Part shown: positions 1-50,300 of the stretch, one piece after another | How positions within the stretch are numbered: the stretch's first letter is position 1 | Layout of the letters: each line of letters starts with the position of its first letter | DNA from: Monarcha castaneiventris obscurior | Taxonomy: Eukaryota; Chordata; Aves; Passeriformes; Monarchidae | Length of the DNA: 64,000 nt | Direction: 5' to 3' | NCBI GenBank assembly: GCA_026261815.1 | Contig: JAMPIT010000886.1 | Coordinates: forward strand, 19,884,001-19,948,000 | Made by a program: the position numbers and the translations under genes | The notes under the pieces: model-generated | Told to the model about the DNA's origin: nothing | Databases searched by the model: none | The model's input: the letters and a program-made list of their open reading frames with translations, nothing else

Positions 1-2
1 TG

Positions 3-31931
<31,929 letters not shown>

Positions 31932-33460
31932 TTTGACTGCTCCTCACAGACATTCCCCATCTGAAGATCAAGACATTTAACTGTGATCTTTGTCTTTTTT
32001 CTTTTTTAAAGCTTCTGTGCACTTGGCCAAAAGCAGTGCACAGTATTTTCTGTAACTAAAACTAAATTCAGTCTCAAAGGTTTGCTTCTTCAATTATTAG
32101 CATGAACCTTTCTTCTTAACATACCCAGGACCAAAAAAATGTCTTTTAATCATACCTGCCAGGGCATAAACGTATTTTGCACAACTTGCCATGGGGCTGA
32201 ATGAAGACTGAACTTGAACTGAGAATAGCCTTCATCTCTTGCATATCTTGTTTCTAGGTGACATTTCCCAAGCACCCACATGAGCTGTCTGAACATATTT
32301 TCTGGAGCAGGTGATTTGGACAGACAACCAGTAGGATTTTTTCAAAGGACTTTGTGAGCCACCTGCTCTCCCCTACCTGCCCCAAATATTCTGTGCAATA
32401 AGAGAACAACCAGATGGCTGTGCCTGCATCACTCTTTCTGTCCTGACTATTTATTGTCTTGCTTATTGTTGAGTGCAGAGCAAGGCCAGGGATAGGGACA
32501 GTCTCTTTAGGGCTGCTAGCTACTTGGATTCCAGGGAATGAGAAGGACCCAGTGTTTTGTTTGCAGTAATTGTCATGGTATATGTTGAATGGAAGTACTT
32601 CAATGAAGTGTCCCAGGGGAGGGTGGTGGGTGACACAGAAGTGCTGTGGTGGGATGCAAGGCATGACTGTGTGATGGTGGCAAAGCTTCATAACAGGAGT
32701 GCTGAGAGCATGCTCCAGTTACACCACCACCCACGGCAACTCAGGGGGCTGTGGCAGCAGCCCAGGCCTTATCTTAAATAAGGAGTCTCTCTTCCTCACT
32801 CCACCCATGCCTGCTTTCTCAGCCTTCTTTATGCTGCTTCGTTTCCTTACTACGGCTTCCTTATGAGCCCTTCCTTTTCACAGCTGAGCTGCTCTCCCCA
32901 GGGCTCCCCACCACAACCTAGGAGTGCTCTGCAACTTCAGCTGGCCAGAACATCTCACTGAAGGACACGCTGGGGCAGGGAGAGTCAGGGTGTCCCTGAG
33001 GCACAGGGACACAGGCCGTGCTACAGGTCAGCTTTGGTGATCTCTGGGAACCCATCAAATGTGTGCAAGCTGCAGGCATGGGACTAGGAATGGAAGAGCT
33101 CTTCTGGTTTCTGCTTGCTCCCTGTTTGTCACTGGTGCGTGGCCCAGTCTCTTAACTTCATGGCAAGGATGCAAGTGAGATGGTGACTTTAACTTAGAGC
33201 ACTTAGAGCTATAAGGCTCAGACATGTTCTTGTTTGCTAGTGAAAGCTACCCAGCCACATGCTCAAAGAATTAACAGGTAGCTTGGTGCTTCTTTCAGAA
33301 AAAAATAAGGAAAAATGTGGTTTTGGGCGAATCACTGTAATTCAGCAGTTGATCTGGGAGGAAAAACAGTACTTTATTCTGAACGTTTCATTAAGGCACT
33401 CATGGACAATTATGAGCTAAAAGCTGAGGTGTGTTAGCTTTAATAAAGTATTTATAATCC
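31932..33460 (+). other. TLL2: Probable TLL2 3' untranslated region
   Basis: AT-rich sequence without coding signs follows the TAG. The first good AATAAA on the plus strand is at 33442-33447, with a further one at 34070-34075. The end of the mRNA is therefore inferred near 33460 or 34095. Confidence 0.4.
33442..33447 (+). terminator. Candidate TLL2 polyadenylation signal
   Basis: Canonical AATAAA about 1.5 kb after the TLL2 stop codon. An alternative lies at 34070-34075. Confidence 0.4.
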
Positions 33461-34099
33461 AAGGATTACTATGTTTACATAACCATTGTGCTGTCAGGCT
33501 TCGGGGTGGCACCTCCTCTCTGGTGTACAACTGTGGAGAAGTGTGGGGCCAGTGCCACTGTCAGGCACAAACGACATTCCTGGAGATAAGGGCATTTTCA
33601 GATGTGTAATAAACAGACCCTGCCCTCTCCAGAAGTCCTTAAATAGAATATGGTCCAAGTATTGTGAATACTAGGAGAAGCAAATGCATGAAAATACTTT
33701 CTTGCTTAGAACAAGAAAAGTAAAGTAATTTATATACACACACAGAGGATTATATGTATATAGAATGTGCATGTAGAAGACCGGTAGTCAAAGCCTTAAT
33801 AAGTGTAATGTGAACAATACCATTGACTATAGCTTTATTGCAGGCTGTATGAAATCATGTTACCTCTGTTTTGGTTTATTGGTTTGTTTTATTTCAGCTC
33901 TGCTTTGTTTCTTTTTTTAAATTTTGTGGCCTTTTTACAGGCAAGACCTCTGATCTCAAGCTGTTTGACCATGCAGGTCTGGGGAAGTAAGCTCTGCTAG
34001 ATGGGGTGTGTGTTTGTCCTTCTCTTCCTTGCTCCAGTTCAAGCAAAATTACAGTGAATCAGGTCTGGAAATAAAAGCGTGGCATCAATCCCTGTGAAA

Positions 34100-37000
34100 C
34101 AGAAGCAAAGTTTCAGATGACAAGCAGCAGTTCAAGTTTCCTGACCTTTTAGTGGCAGCAATGGCTCTAGGGAAAAGTGACTGTAGCAGGTTCCCATGTA
34201 CTTTAACATCTTTGTTCCACGTTCTGGGAATTTCCCATCTACCCCAGACTGGTTTGTTGCAGATGCTTGCAATGTGGTTTGACAGATCTACTACACTTGT
34301 TAGTGTTCATCCAGGTGTCTTTTGTGACAGTGTGTTCACAAATGTTGTACTGTGCATTCCAATCAGTGATCTATGTAGAATATTTCTGCTGTACTGACTG
34401 AACTTAACAGTCAGTAATTCTAAATGTGTGAAATTTTCTTAAGGAAAAAAATGTCAAACCCTCTGATGTGTGAATATGTATTCTGGTCTTTGTGTGGTTT
34501 TACGTTTCACTAACTAAAATAATTTTTAGAGGGGGAGAAGAAGAGGGTGTGGGGACAATCACAGATGTACCTGTGCCCAGAGCAAATCTCTGCATTCATT
34601 AAAGACTGTGGATTCAGTTGCACATTCTGTTGTATACATGCATTTTCCTCTTCTGCAAGGGGAGGAAATTTCTTATTACGTTCCTTGTTCTGCCAACTGT
34701 TGTTTGTGTCTACTGCTAATACCAGGAAGGAACTTTCCTGTGGGCCTTTAGGTTTGTCTTGGCTTTTGCAATCAAGGGAGCATTTAGAAAGTCGGGCAGA
34801 GAAACAATTTGGCAAGCCAGAGGGCTACATTGTTCCATGTGTTGCTCACACTTTTGTGGGCTGAGGTGAAGGTCTGCAGTGATAAATATCAGAGATGTGG
34901 AAATTAGTCAGTAAGTATTTTTCAAAGGACTAGCTAATTTGCTACACTACAGGCTATAGCCTTCAGCAGCAGGTCCCAAGACCCAGAGACATGAAACTCC
35001 TGTGCAAAGGACAGCAGGATGAGGCAGATGTTCCTTACTGCAAAGTTGTGATCCACATTCCATGGCAGCAAAATGCTGCTAAGGCAGCACCTAAAATGCT
35101 TTTCTTCCTCTTTCTGTCTGCTGCTTGATGCCTACCCTGCTTGCTAAGGACCATGTCTTTGTTCTTTCCCCAACACACACATAGTTCATTTATGTCCCAC
35201 CACCCAGAACATTTCCTGTGGTGTGTATCACAGCTACCCAAACCTTCATGGTGTCTGAATTTCCTCCCAGCTGTTCCCAAAGGCAAAGCAGCAATGGAGA
35301 TGACATAAGGAATAAGCATCCCTGTGTAGCCTCCTGCACCAGAGTACCATGGCACAATATGACCCAGTGGCACAGCTTACTTCAGACAAAGAATGGTGCT
35401 GTAGACCAGACAGGCTCATTGGTCTTGGCATCAAGCCAGCAGAAATCTTCCACTTTGTCCTGGCATTTCCAGCAAATGCTGTGGCAGACGAGGTGCTAGC
35501 CTTAGAAAGCAAAAGCAGGATTCCCCTCTGTGCCTCAGGTTAAGTGCACTCTTAGAGCCAGAAGCTGCCTTATTTGCTGTGCAGCTGGTGGAGAGATGGA
35601 GGCTCCAGCGCCCTGAAGCTCAGCTTCCCAGGTGCATGCCAGAGCTTGGGTGTGCTGGGACCCAGTCAGTTTGTGAGGCAGCCCGAGAAATGCCATCATC
35701 TCTTCTTCTTTACAGGTTCTGCATGTATTAGCAGGAAGAGTTAGCTTATCCTAAAAGGAGCACTAACCCTGACATTGGGCAGTCTGCTGTTACTGCATGC
35801 AGGGATTTTTCATGGAGAAGCATGAAATGGTGGGTGGGAGTTGGTTGGGTCTTTGGATGGGAGTAGTGGGGGGAGGTCAGAAAGCAGGAGAGGTGGGGCC
35901 ACTGGACCACCTATCTAAAAGCTCCCTGGGAGTGTTTAACCCTCCTGTTCTCTGCACCAACCTGATCAATCAAACTCACTGCTTCATTAGCGCTGCCTTT
36001 CCTTATGGTGCAAGAGAGTTTCAGACACCTGCTTGGATTTTAGCATCTGCCCCCAGCCTTTCTGTCCTGGAGGTATGGCCTGGTCTTAGGGCAGTTGGAG
36101 CAAAGAGGAGGCTGGTGCCCTGGATTATGAAGAAGACCTCTGAAAGGTTGTTCTCATGGGCAGGTGTCAAGTGGAACCTGTTGTTGTTCCAAATGAAAGA
36201 GCATTTTTGCATCCAGCTTAGGATATGTTGGATATTTTCCCAAATATTATCCCCCATGTGGTTATTTATCCCTTGAGCATGTCCTGTATTCTGGAGCTGT
36301 TTAGTAACAGAACATTTTCTCACTGCCCTGTGCTTCTCATGCAGTTGTTTGTGAATTGTTGATAGGTGTTGTTTGTCACTGTTTTGTTCATTGCCTCAGA
36401 TGAATCAGCATCCCCGTGGGCAGGAATATGAATCATCCCCTCTGAGACTTCCAGATGTAAGCCATTTTTAACTTCTCAACAAGCATACATGCTGCTGAGT
36501 TCCTGATTGCAGGACTGACTCTCAGGGCAGCCTTAGACTAATGGAAAGCTCAAGGTAATCTCCTCCCCATTGTTCCTGGGTCTCATGCATGAGTGCTGTT
36601 TCTGCTTGCATGTCTATGCATTTGATGCAATCCCAGATGAGCAGTCAGCAATGGTTTGCTATTGTTTTAGCGTACACAAGCATTAGAGCTGCAGCCTTCA
36701 TGGGAAAAAATGGAGGGACAACGAGGCATGGACTTGAGCTGTGGGCAAATATATTTCCTTCAAAATAATGCTAAACATTTCCAAAGGGAGGTGGGAATTC
36801 TTGCACACAGTTTTCTCTGCAGTGCTCACATGGTCTCTGAGTGCCTTGTGACAATCAATCACAGAAATTGTATTTTGCTGCCAGGACTTTTATATGACCA
36901 TGATGCAAGGGACAACAACTATCTATGTAAATGAAGATCAAGACAAACACAACAAACTGAACATCCAAACACAACCACAGCCCACAGGGACAAAGAAGCC

Positions 37001-37500
37001 CAGAAGAAAGTAATCTGTAGTGAAATATTTTTATGAAAACCATCCAGCCTCTTACTGAAAAAAAGGCACCAAACTGTAGCTGTGGCCAGAAAAAAGAGAC
37101 ACTACTCTTTTCCTAAATTAATTCATTTTAATAAAGAACATCTAAATCCCTTCAGTGATACCAATGGTAGAAAAGAGCAGCCAGAGAGTTGGTTGCAGTC
37201 GCCAATGCTCAGGTAAGTGATCTCCTTGCAACATCCTGCAAAAAGCATGAATGCATTCTTTTCATATGGCAGAAAGCCCCCAGGTTGTAGGACACCCTTC
37301 CCCTCCAGCACCTCGAGCCTTCCCAGCTGGAGGTGTGCTGTGACTGCTCTGGAGCTCCTTGCAGGCAGCAGCAGTGAGCACAGTGGATGACAAAGACAGG
37401 ATCCTTGCCCAGGAGGGAAAGCCTTTCCCACAGGCTCTGCAGACCTACTCTGCAGTGCAGCAGCAGATGTGGGCACTGCCCCAACCCAAATCAAATAACA
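34100..37500. other. Intergenic region between TLL2 and the CYP2C-like gene
   Basis: The two genes converge here. Both strands hold only short open frames (for example 35035-35373 minus, 112 codons) without motifs, splice context or codon bias. I see no repeat family or RNA gene in it. Confidence 0.5.
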
Positions 37501-37527
37501 GCTCAAATCTTCATAAATAGATTTTCA

Positions 37528-37533
37528 TTTATT
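37528..37533 (-). terminator. Candidate CYP2C-like polyadenylation signal
   Basis: AATAAA on the minus strand about 345 bases after the P450 stop codon, giving a plausible short 3' UTR. Confidence 0.5.
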
Positions 37534-37876
37534 GGATCATTAATGTACACACATGCAGCACTATCCATCTGCAAAGCATGGTCTAGGTGGGACGTGCTAT
37601 GGGAGCTGTGTTGGTGCTGTTTGATGCAGCCACTGCACTCAGTGATCCTGTGACAGAGCACCAGTGCAAGAGGCTGCAATGTCACCCAGGGCCTCCTATG
37701 GTGTGGTGAACTTCCAGAAGGCTTCAGAAGTCTCTGCTTTGTGCATGGACCTGTGTTTGGACTGCCTTCTTCAAGGCCTGGGAAAGGTGGACCAATATTC
37801 CTGCTGTTGATTTTAGTAAAGGAGATGTAAAGAAACAGCCAGTTTCAGGACACTGGGGAGAATGGTTCAGTGCTTT

Positions 37877-43497
<5,621 letters not shown>

Positions 43498-43545
43498 TTG
43501 CTTCTGTGGCTCAGGAGGGAGTGACTCTGGCTGCCAGAATCTGAG

Positions 43546-43553
43546 TTTATATA
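43546..43553 (-). promoter_or_regulatory. CYP2C-like TATA box
   Basis: TATATAAA on the minus strand, 49 bases before the ATG. This implies a start site about 20 bases upstream of the ATG, the short 5' leader usual for CYP2C genes. Confidence 0.65.
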
Positions 43554-43579
43554 CCAAAGGTCTGTGTTAGCTCAAGAGC

Positions 43580-43596
43580 AGGTTTTGGGTCACGTG
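43580..43596. promoter_or_regulatory. DR1 (HNF4-type) motif abutting an E-box upstream of the CYP2C-like TATA
   Basis: The plus strand reads AGGTTT-T-GGGTCA, a one-base-spaced direct repeat resembling HNF4 sites, overlapping CACGTG at 43591-43596. HNF4 control of CYP2C promoters in liver is established; use of this copy is inference. Confidence 0.4.
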
Positions 43597-43599
43597 GCT

Positions 43600-46500
43600 G
43601 AGCCAGTCAATGTTACTAGTCAATCATTTGTTAGATTGCCCTGTGTTATGAAACTAAGTCTTTTATTGGTATTAATTACTCATTGAAGACACACCTTATC
43701 TCAAACAACTGCAGACACCAACAGAGATTAAGAAATCTGTAATGTGCTCATAAAATTTGTTTTGTTTCACCTAGAGTTAATTGTTAAAGAGGTCTACTGA
43801 GGCGCTCACAGAAATTCACTGTCACGAGCAACTTCCAAGTACTTCAGTGCCATTTGGGTTTTCTGTTCTTCAGTACTGATTGTGCAAGCCCTCAGTGGTG
43901 TGAGCCATCCTTCATTGTTCCTGAAATCTTCCTGACATTATTAGTAGTGTTCACACTGTATGTGATTTGCCAAAGGACATGCAACTGTGTTTTCCTCAGT
44001 GCACAGCAATAGCCTTAGTCTCTCTCCCTAGGGGTATCTGGCTTCACGAGAGAGGAAAGTTAAAACTATCCATCTAGCAAGGGCAGAAAGGTCTCCAGAC
44101 ATGACAATAGATAAGAAAGGACTTGCTGGGTAAGATTAAATGAAGACGTAAGAAAAGGTGATGAGACCTTGAGACTCTGACCTCTTCAAGGTCTCATAGA
44201 GGAGAAAAAGAGGCAGAGAAGAGAGAAATACAGAACTTGTGAGAGTTTCTGAGGAATGGCTTCCCAAGCTGGGACAGAGATGCACTTGTCCTGGGCTGGG
44301 TATAGGTTATTGCAACCTGGCAACTAGTCCTTGCACTTGCAATTACCAAAGAAGCTCATCCAGCCTACTGCTGGAAGCTGGCATGCACGTTCTTGTTTTG
44401 TTGATGTCTGACTCCACTATGAGGAGCTAGTGCCCTGGAAGTTCCCTAGGTGCTTTGGGAGACAGCAGAGCATGTCTGGTGTGTTGCGAGGGCTTAAAAA
44501 AGAGCTGGAGGCTTCCTGCCCAAGACTATTCCAGGGCATGCAGAGTCCCAGCAGTGGTGATGGCTGTTAGAAACAACCCTCAGGGCTGTGCTCAGCTTGT
44601 TCAGTCTGGCCTTATCCCTCTATCTCTCCTGAATTGTGACACATTTGCAGGCAAAACTGATAAGAAGGTGTTGCAAGGATAGGGGATGTGGGTCTTGGTG
44701 GGAATTAGCAAGAGGCCTGGGTGAACAGTGCTTGGTTGGGCTGTGCTGTGTTTGCTGTACAGCAGCGTGTTAATGTGAGTTTCCCTTTCACTCAGAGGAG
44801 CTAGTGAAGGTCTCCATCCCTTGCAAAAGTTTTTGTACCTTCCCTACAGAAGGGAGTTCTAAGTCATCCTTGTTCTCTTGCATAGGTGCAATAATTTGCT
44901 AGTTGTTCTTTCCAAATCTCCTTTTACTTCTTAGAGAGCCATACTCAATACTTTGCTGAAAAACTAAATTGCCAACAACTTTTGGCTAGTTGCTGATCTG
45001 CTGGCCAAATTCCTGCACAGCTCATATGCTGTCAGGGCAGTTCATGGAAGTTCATGTAGGTTTATGGACTTTCACCTGATGAAAGTAAAGTTCATGAGAA
45101 TTTGCACTGCCACATGAGGTAGCTGCCAGCTACCAGTGTTCATGACCTTGCCACCTTGTCTACAAAGTTCCCTTGTTCCCGTGATACTCATTGGTCAGAC
45201 TAGTGGCCCAAGGAGACATTTTCTTCACCTACCTTCATCTGCTCTGCATGTCCTTCCTGTCTGCGGTGGTCTTGGGTGCTATCTAAGCTGGTGCTTACAG
45301 CTGGGTCACTGTAATGCATGAGAACTATCAAATGGGCAAGGAAAAGATTTCCGAGGAAGAGAGAGCCTGTTTCATCTCAGCTAGGCTGCTTTCCACTTTC
45401 CATAACAACTTCTTTCAAACAGAGTGTTTCATTTCCACGGATTCCAGGCTCATTTGAAGTGCCTCCCAACCCTACATGATCAAACATAGCTGTTTGGTGT
45501 CTGTGTAGGAATTAGGAAAGGGCAGTTCATAACTTCTCAGTGGATCTACAGCACTTCCGGAGTTGTTCCAGGCAGAATTATTCTTTGAGTCCACGTAGAC
45601 ATTTTTGCTGTCAGCATAAATAAAGTATTGATGGGTTAAAGTGTAATAAAAGTACTTCCCTATAGCTCCAAAGTACTTCACTGATTTTTACCCAATTATC
45701 GGCTGGTAATGCAGTCAAAGGAAGCATTCAGCAGTCATGCAGTGATGATATGATTTGGGCATGCATAATGCTCAACTTCTAAAGAGATGAAGCCTCCCTC
45801 CCTGCCAACGTCCAAATGTTTTCCCCGGGTACCTCTCCACTGTTGCTGCCCCGGCAGGCACTGTGGGGAGCACAGCTGGTTCATGAGGGCTGCTCAAGCC
45901 TCAGCCACACAAGCTGCCTGTCAAGATCCATTGCCTTCATCTCCTGTTGTGCAGAGCTGCTGACAAGGTCTTACACTTTTTGGAACAGCCATCCTGGTTG
46001 GTGGATGAAATTAGCAGAGGTAGGCACTGTGCTGTTCTTCACCAGCTGACCAGCTGGGATCATGGCATCCTGTACAGCTGTGCAGCAAAGATGGGCTGTG
46101 GGCTGAGGTGGAAGAGCAAAGGAAATGCCTTGCTCAGACTCAGATGCTGCCCACCATGCCTGTGGTGAGGGCTGGCTGGGGCCAGTGTACTGATGGCTGC
46201 ACAGTGCTGTGCAGACATCCAGGAGCTGAGGGTCTGCTGACGGCAGAAATGTAAAGACATTCACACTTCCATTGCATGAATGCAGAAACATGCATGGAAA
46301 GACAGACAATGAGGCATTCACTTAGTGTGGCTGCCTGATGTGTGGCTGAGGAAAAGGCTGTCCATGAGACCTTGCAGTTACGGGCAGGCTAATGGCTGCT
46401 GGTAGGCAGAGTTTTCTTTGGGATCACAGAGACTCCCTTTCCCTGTGTTTCAAGCCTGTCTTAGGGGCCCACCTGCCAGTTTTTGGGGTAGGGGTCCTAG

Positions 46501-47080
46501 AGAGCACACCATCCTGCCACTTAGCAGCCAGGCTTGAACCAGTCCTGCAACTATCCCTACACAACCACACTGCAAACAGGGCTGTAAGTCCACAGCCAAG
46601 AGTGTTTATGGGGAATTACCACTGTTCAGGTGTACAAAGCCTTCTGAGCTCCACGATTTCCCACAGACTTTATGTGGAGGGCTATTTCTGTGCTTTTGTG
46701 GCAGCACCCTGTGTCTGGCATTTGAACCAGTATAATTTTTAAAAGAGTAAAAGAGCATTGTCACTAAATGTCTTGCACTCATGCCATGTAATGAACAATT
46801 AAAGCAGCAATAAGGTGCATGGGGAGAAGCAGACAGATCTCCTGCATGTTCCAGCTATGGGAAGAACTCAGGATAAGAGAAGAGGTTTGAAGACCCTCCT
46901 GGGGCTCTACAGTATGGATAGAGACCCATCTCTTGACACAAGCTCAAATCTCGCCCTTTGGTTTTCTTCAAAGAGTGCAAGCAGACTCTGCTGAGCTCAG
47001 GTGAGAGCAATGGAAGGTGTTAAACTTCTGGGCTGGGTCCACCTGGACACTTCAGGGATTTCTGGTCCCAGCTGGCTCCA
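43600..47080. other. Shared upstream region between the CYP2C-like gene and ZP4
   Basis: Head-to-head spacer of about 3.5 kb. Short open frames only, without domain or splice support. An HNF1-like AT-rich patch (TAATTAATAC) lies near 43670 on the P450 side. No repeat is recognised. Confidence 0.45.
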
Positions 47081-47083
47081 CAA

Positions 47084-47091
47084 TTTAAAAG
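47084..47091 (+). promoter_or_regulatory. ZP4 TATA-like box
   Basis: TTTAAAAG 55 bases before the first ATG. E-boxes (CANNTG) lie at 46998-47003, 47040-47045 and 47069-47074. FIGLA is known to drive zona genes through an E-box near the promoter, but which copy matters cannot be told here. Confidence 0.45.
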
Positions 47092-47138
47092 GGCCAGGCT
47101 AAGAACAGCTGCTTTATGGGCTTTAACAAGAGAGCAGG

Positions 47139-47337
47139 ATGGATGTTGCAGGGCAGTCTAGGGCTGCATCAGGAGCTATGCTCTTCTGGGTGTTTCTTGG
47201 TCCCCTGGCTTTGGTTATGGGTGCTCGTGTCAATGTTTTTTCTGATCCTACCCTGCTGATTTGTGGCCAAGAAAGCTTACAGCTCACCTTACCTCCAGGC
47301 TGGGAAGGGAATGCTTCATTTGTGCTGACTACTTGGG
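47139..47337 (+). CDS. ZP4: ZP4 exon 1: signal peptide and N-terminus
   Basis: Two in-frame starts: ATG 47139, about 25 bases after the expected transcription start, and ATG 47178, which gives a more compact signal peptide. Encodes MLFWVFLGPLALVMGARVNV, then LLICGQESLQLTLPPGWEGN and ASFVLTTW. Contains an NAS sequon. Donor GGG|GTAAGT. Confidence 0.88.
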
Positions 47338-50300
47338 GTAAGTGAGGCAAGGTCAAGTGGCACTTTTTAGCCATATCTCTGCCCAAATGCAGAGGTGAAT
47401 GGAATGAGAAGAAAGAAACAGGTTTTGATATGAAATGTTGCTGAACAGCTTTTGTGCATTGTGTAATCAGGGGGCGGTTTATGTGACACAGCAGTCAAGG
47501 ATTTGGCAAAGTGCTATGCCTGGATCTAGATGGGCTTGGCTGCTGGATCCTCTCACTGCTGATCCAGACCCTAATGCTGTCTTGGTCCCTGTTTCCTACC
47601 AAAATGTAGGGTTGTAGTGGGTCCCATCTGTAATGTGGGATGCTGAAGCCTGTGCTGCTGTGTCTTCTTTCCCTAGATACTGAAGGGAAGGCACATACTC
47701 TCCAGAATGACTCTGACTGTGGGCTCTTGGTATCTGGGACTCCAGATGGCTCCAGGAAAGTACTGGTCTCTTATGCTGGCTGTTATGTCTTCGAGTGGGT
47801 GAGTGACCTTAGGCATTCTGCTGGGACTGTAACTACTGCTGCTCTGGCTGTCCTGACTCGTGTGGTTTTCCCCTAGGATGGCAATTACCTTATACTGGTT
47901 GGGCTTGAAGGAACAGATGCTGCTGGGCAAAAGGTTCTCCATGAAGAGACACTACTCAGGTGCCCTGTGGACCTTCCTGGTAAGTTACAAGCAGCTCTCA
48001 GAATCCTGTGGTGATGAGTACCATTCCTTTCAGATGGCTGTTCCTAGTCAGTCTTGGGGCTAGGAAAGGGGACTTACTGCTGTGCAGAAAACTCCATGGA
48101 AGAGGGTTTGGACATGGGAGCCACCAACTTGCTGGGGACTTGTGTCTCTCTGCAGGGTCAGTAGGTGAATACATTCATTGTGTCTCCCAGCCATACTCTG
48201 GCTACGAGTGCCTGCAAGTTCAGGGATTGAACTGGAGACTAGGTACAATGATTTTTCTTAACTACCAAGAGTTAATCTAGAACACTTTGTGTTGACAGAT
48301 CCAATGTAAGTCCAGTTTCCTGTACATGGCTTCAGGGGGAGTCTCTTCCATGGAGAGGCAGGTCCCTCCTGAGCAGGCTTCCATGACAGATCCAGGCCAT
48401 ATGTTTGACCCTCACCTGACTCTAACTTCCCTTGGTTCATATGCAGAGTCACCAGGACACCTTCCACCATTGTCCTTCATGTCTTTATCCCCCTGCTCTT
48501 GTGCTTCAGCTGCAAAGTCCTTCTGTTTTTTCCAGCCCTGGATGCTCCAAGTAGTACTGTCTGTTCAGCTGTTCCCACCCAGGACCGGCTGCTCTGTGCC
48601 TCCCTGCCCATCAGCCAGGGAGACTGTGAAGCACAAGGCTGCTGCTATGACCCCAGAGACAGGGTGAAGCCTTGCTACTTTGGTAATACAGGTAAGCGTG
48701 AGCAGCTGTCCTCCCTTCCTCCTGAGCTGCTGCAAAACAGGATTCGTCCCTCTGCTGGCAGGGCAGGGTTGGTGTGTACCGCTCCTGCAGGTGGCTCAGG
48801 GCTATGTTTTTGGCTGTCAAGAATATAATGTCCCAGTGATGTGTCCAGCATTTTCCAGTGTATTGCAACAGACCTGGTTTTATGGCCAGAATTGCTGTTG
48901 TTGGAGCTGGTTATGCTTGACTTGCCATGCTTAGCACTTGTTTTGTGGGTTAAAGGCAGGACAGCTTGCAGGACTTGCTGGCCTTGTCTTGGTTGTGATG
49001 TTAGACCCTCCTTTCCACCCCTCTTCTCTCAGAGCTCAAGACTGATTATAGCTTTTCCTCCAGTGACAGCTCATTGCACACCAGATGGCCAGTTTTCCAT
49101 TGCTGTTTCTCGGGATGTGACCCTGCCACCCGTTGCCCTGGACTCAGTGCAACTGGCCAGTGGACACAGTACTGGCTGTGTCCCTGTCCTGAAAAACAAC
49201 GCCTTTGTTGTGTACCAGTTTCCACTCTCTGCCTGTGGCACAACTTTTCAGGTAAGAGCTGCAGCTGTCGCTAGGCTGGAAGAGATGGAACAACCTGACA
49301 TGGCTTTGGCTGCTTAGTGGACATCCTACAGACTGCCAGAGGCCAAATGCTGTTCTCCAGCCTGACTTTACCACAGTGATGGTGCCTATCTGTCATTCCA
49401 GGTGATTGGAGACCAGGCCATATACGAGAATGAGTTGGTGGCAAGCAGGGATGTGAAGACTGGGAGCCTTGGCTCTGTCACTAGGGATAGCATTTTCAGG
49501 TATTACCCTGGGGCTGATGTTGCTGGGTGCCACTGTGTTCAATGCCACTAGAGAAATTCTTGCTTGTCACAAGCTCTGAATTCACACGAGGGCACTGGAG
49601 TAGGTTAGTATGTCTCTAATTAGTAGGAAGAAAGCTGGTGTTGACCAGTGACACTCTGCAGATTCTCAAATTTAAACACTAAAGAGAATTTCAAGTATTT
49701 GTTAAAAGGAAGCATTCAAGAAAGGGGATATAACTAATTGAAGCAGATGGTACGTTGCCATATGGGAGAAAGGAGGTATCAGAGTGACTTTTCTTCTTTG
49801 CCTGACTTGGAGCTTTCCTTTTCTTTCCCACTAGGTTACATGTCCGATGTAGTTATTCCAGCAGTGGGAGCTCCATTCCCTTGAGCGTTCAGGTCTTCAC
49901 ATTGCCACCACTCCCTGCTGTGCCCCAGCCAGGTCCTCTGTCTTTGGAGCTGCGTGTTGCCTCAGGTAGGAGAGGTTTGCAGGACCTACTCAAGCCTCTC
50001 GGTGCAGGGCTATGGTCTCTGATGAGTAATAGTGGAGTATTGATGGGTTAACCCAGCACTGCTTCCCTGCCATGGTGCGAACTTACTGCTATGGCTATCA
50101 AGGATGCCTCTTCCTGTTTCTTCCTGCTCTTAAATGGCTCTCGGGTTGCTTCTGTCCCAGATGGAAGCTATACTTCCTACTATACTGACAGTGACTATCC
50201 TGTTGTGAAGACTCTGAGAGACCCTCTTTATGCAGAAGTCAAGCTCGTTCAGAGAACAGACCCAGACCTGATTTTAGTTCTGCACCACTGCTGGGCCACA

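Noticed and set aside
35035..35543. Overlapping open frames on both strands between TLL2 and the P450 gene
   Set aside because: Considered as a pseudogene, but neither strand gives a recognisable protein or splice pattern.
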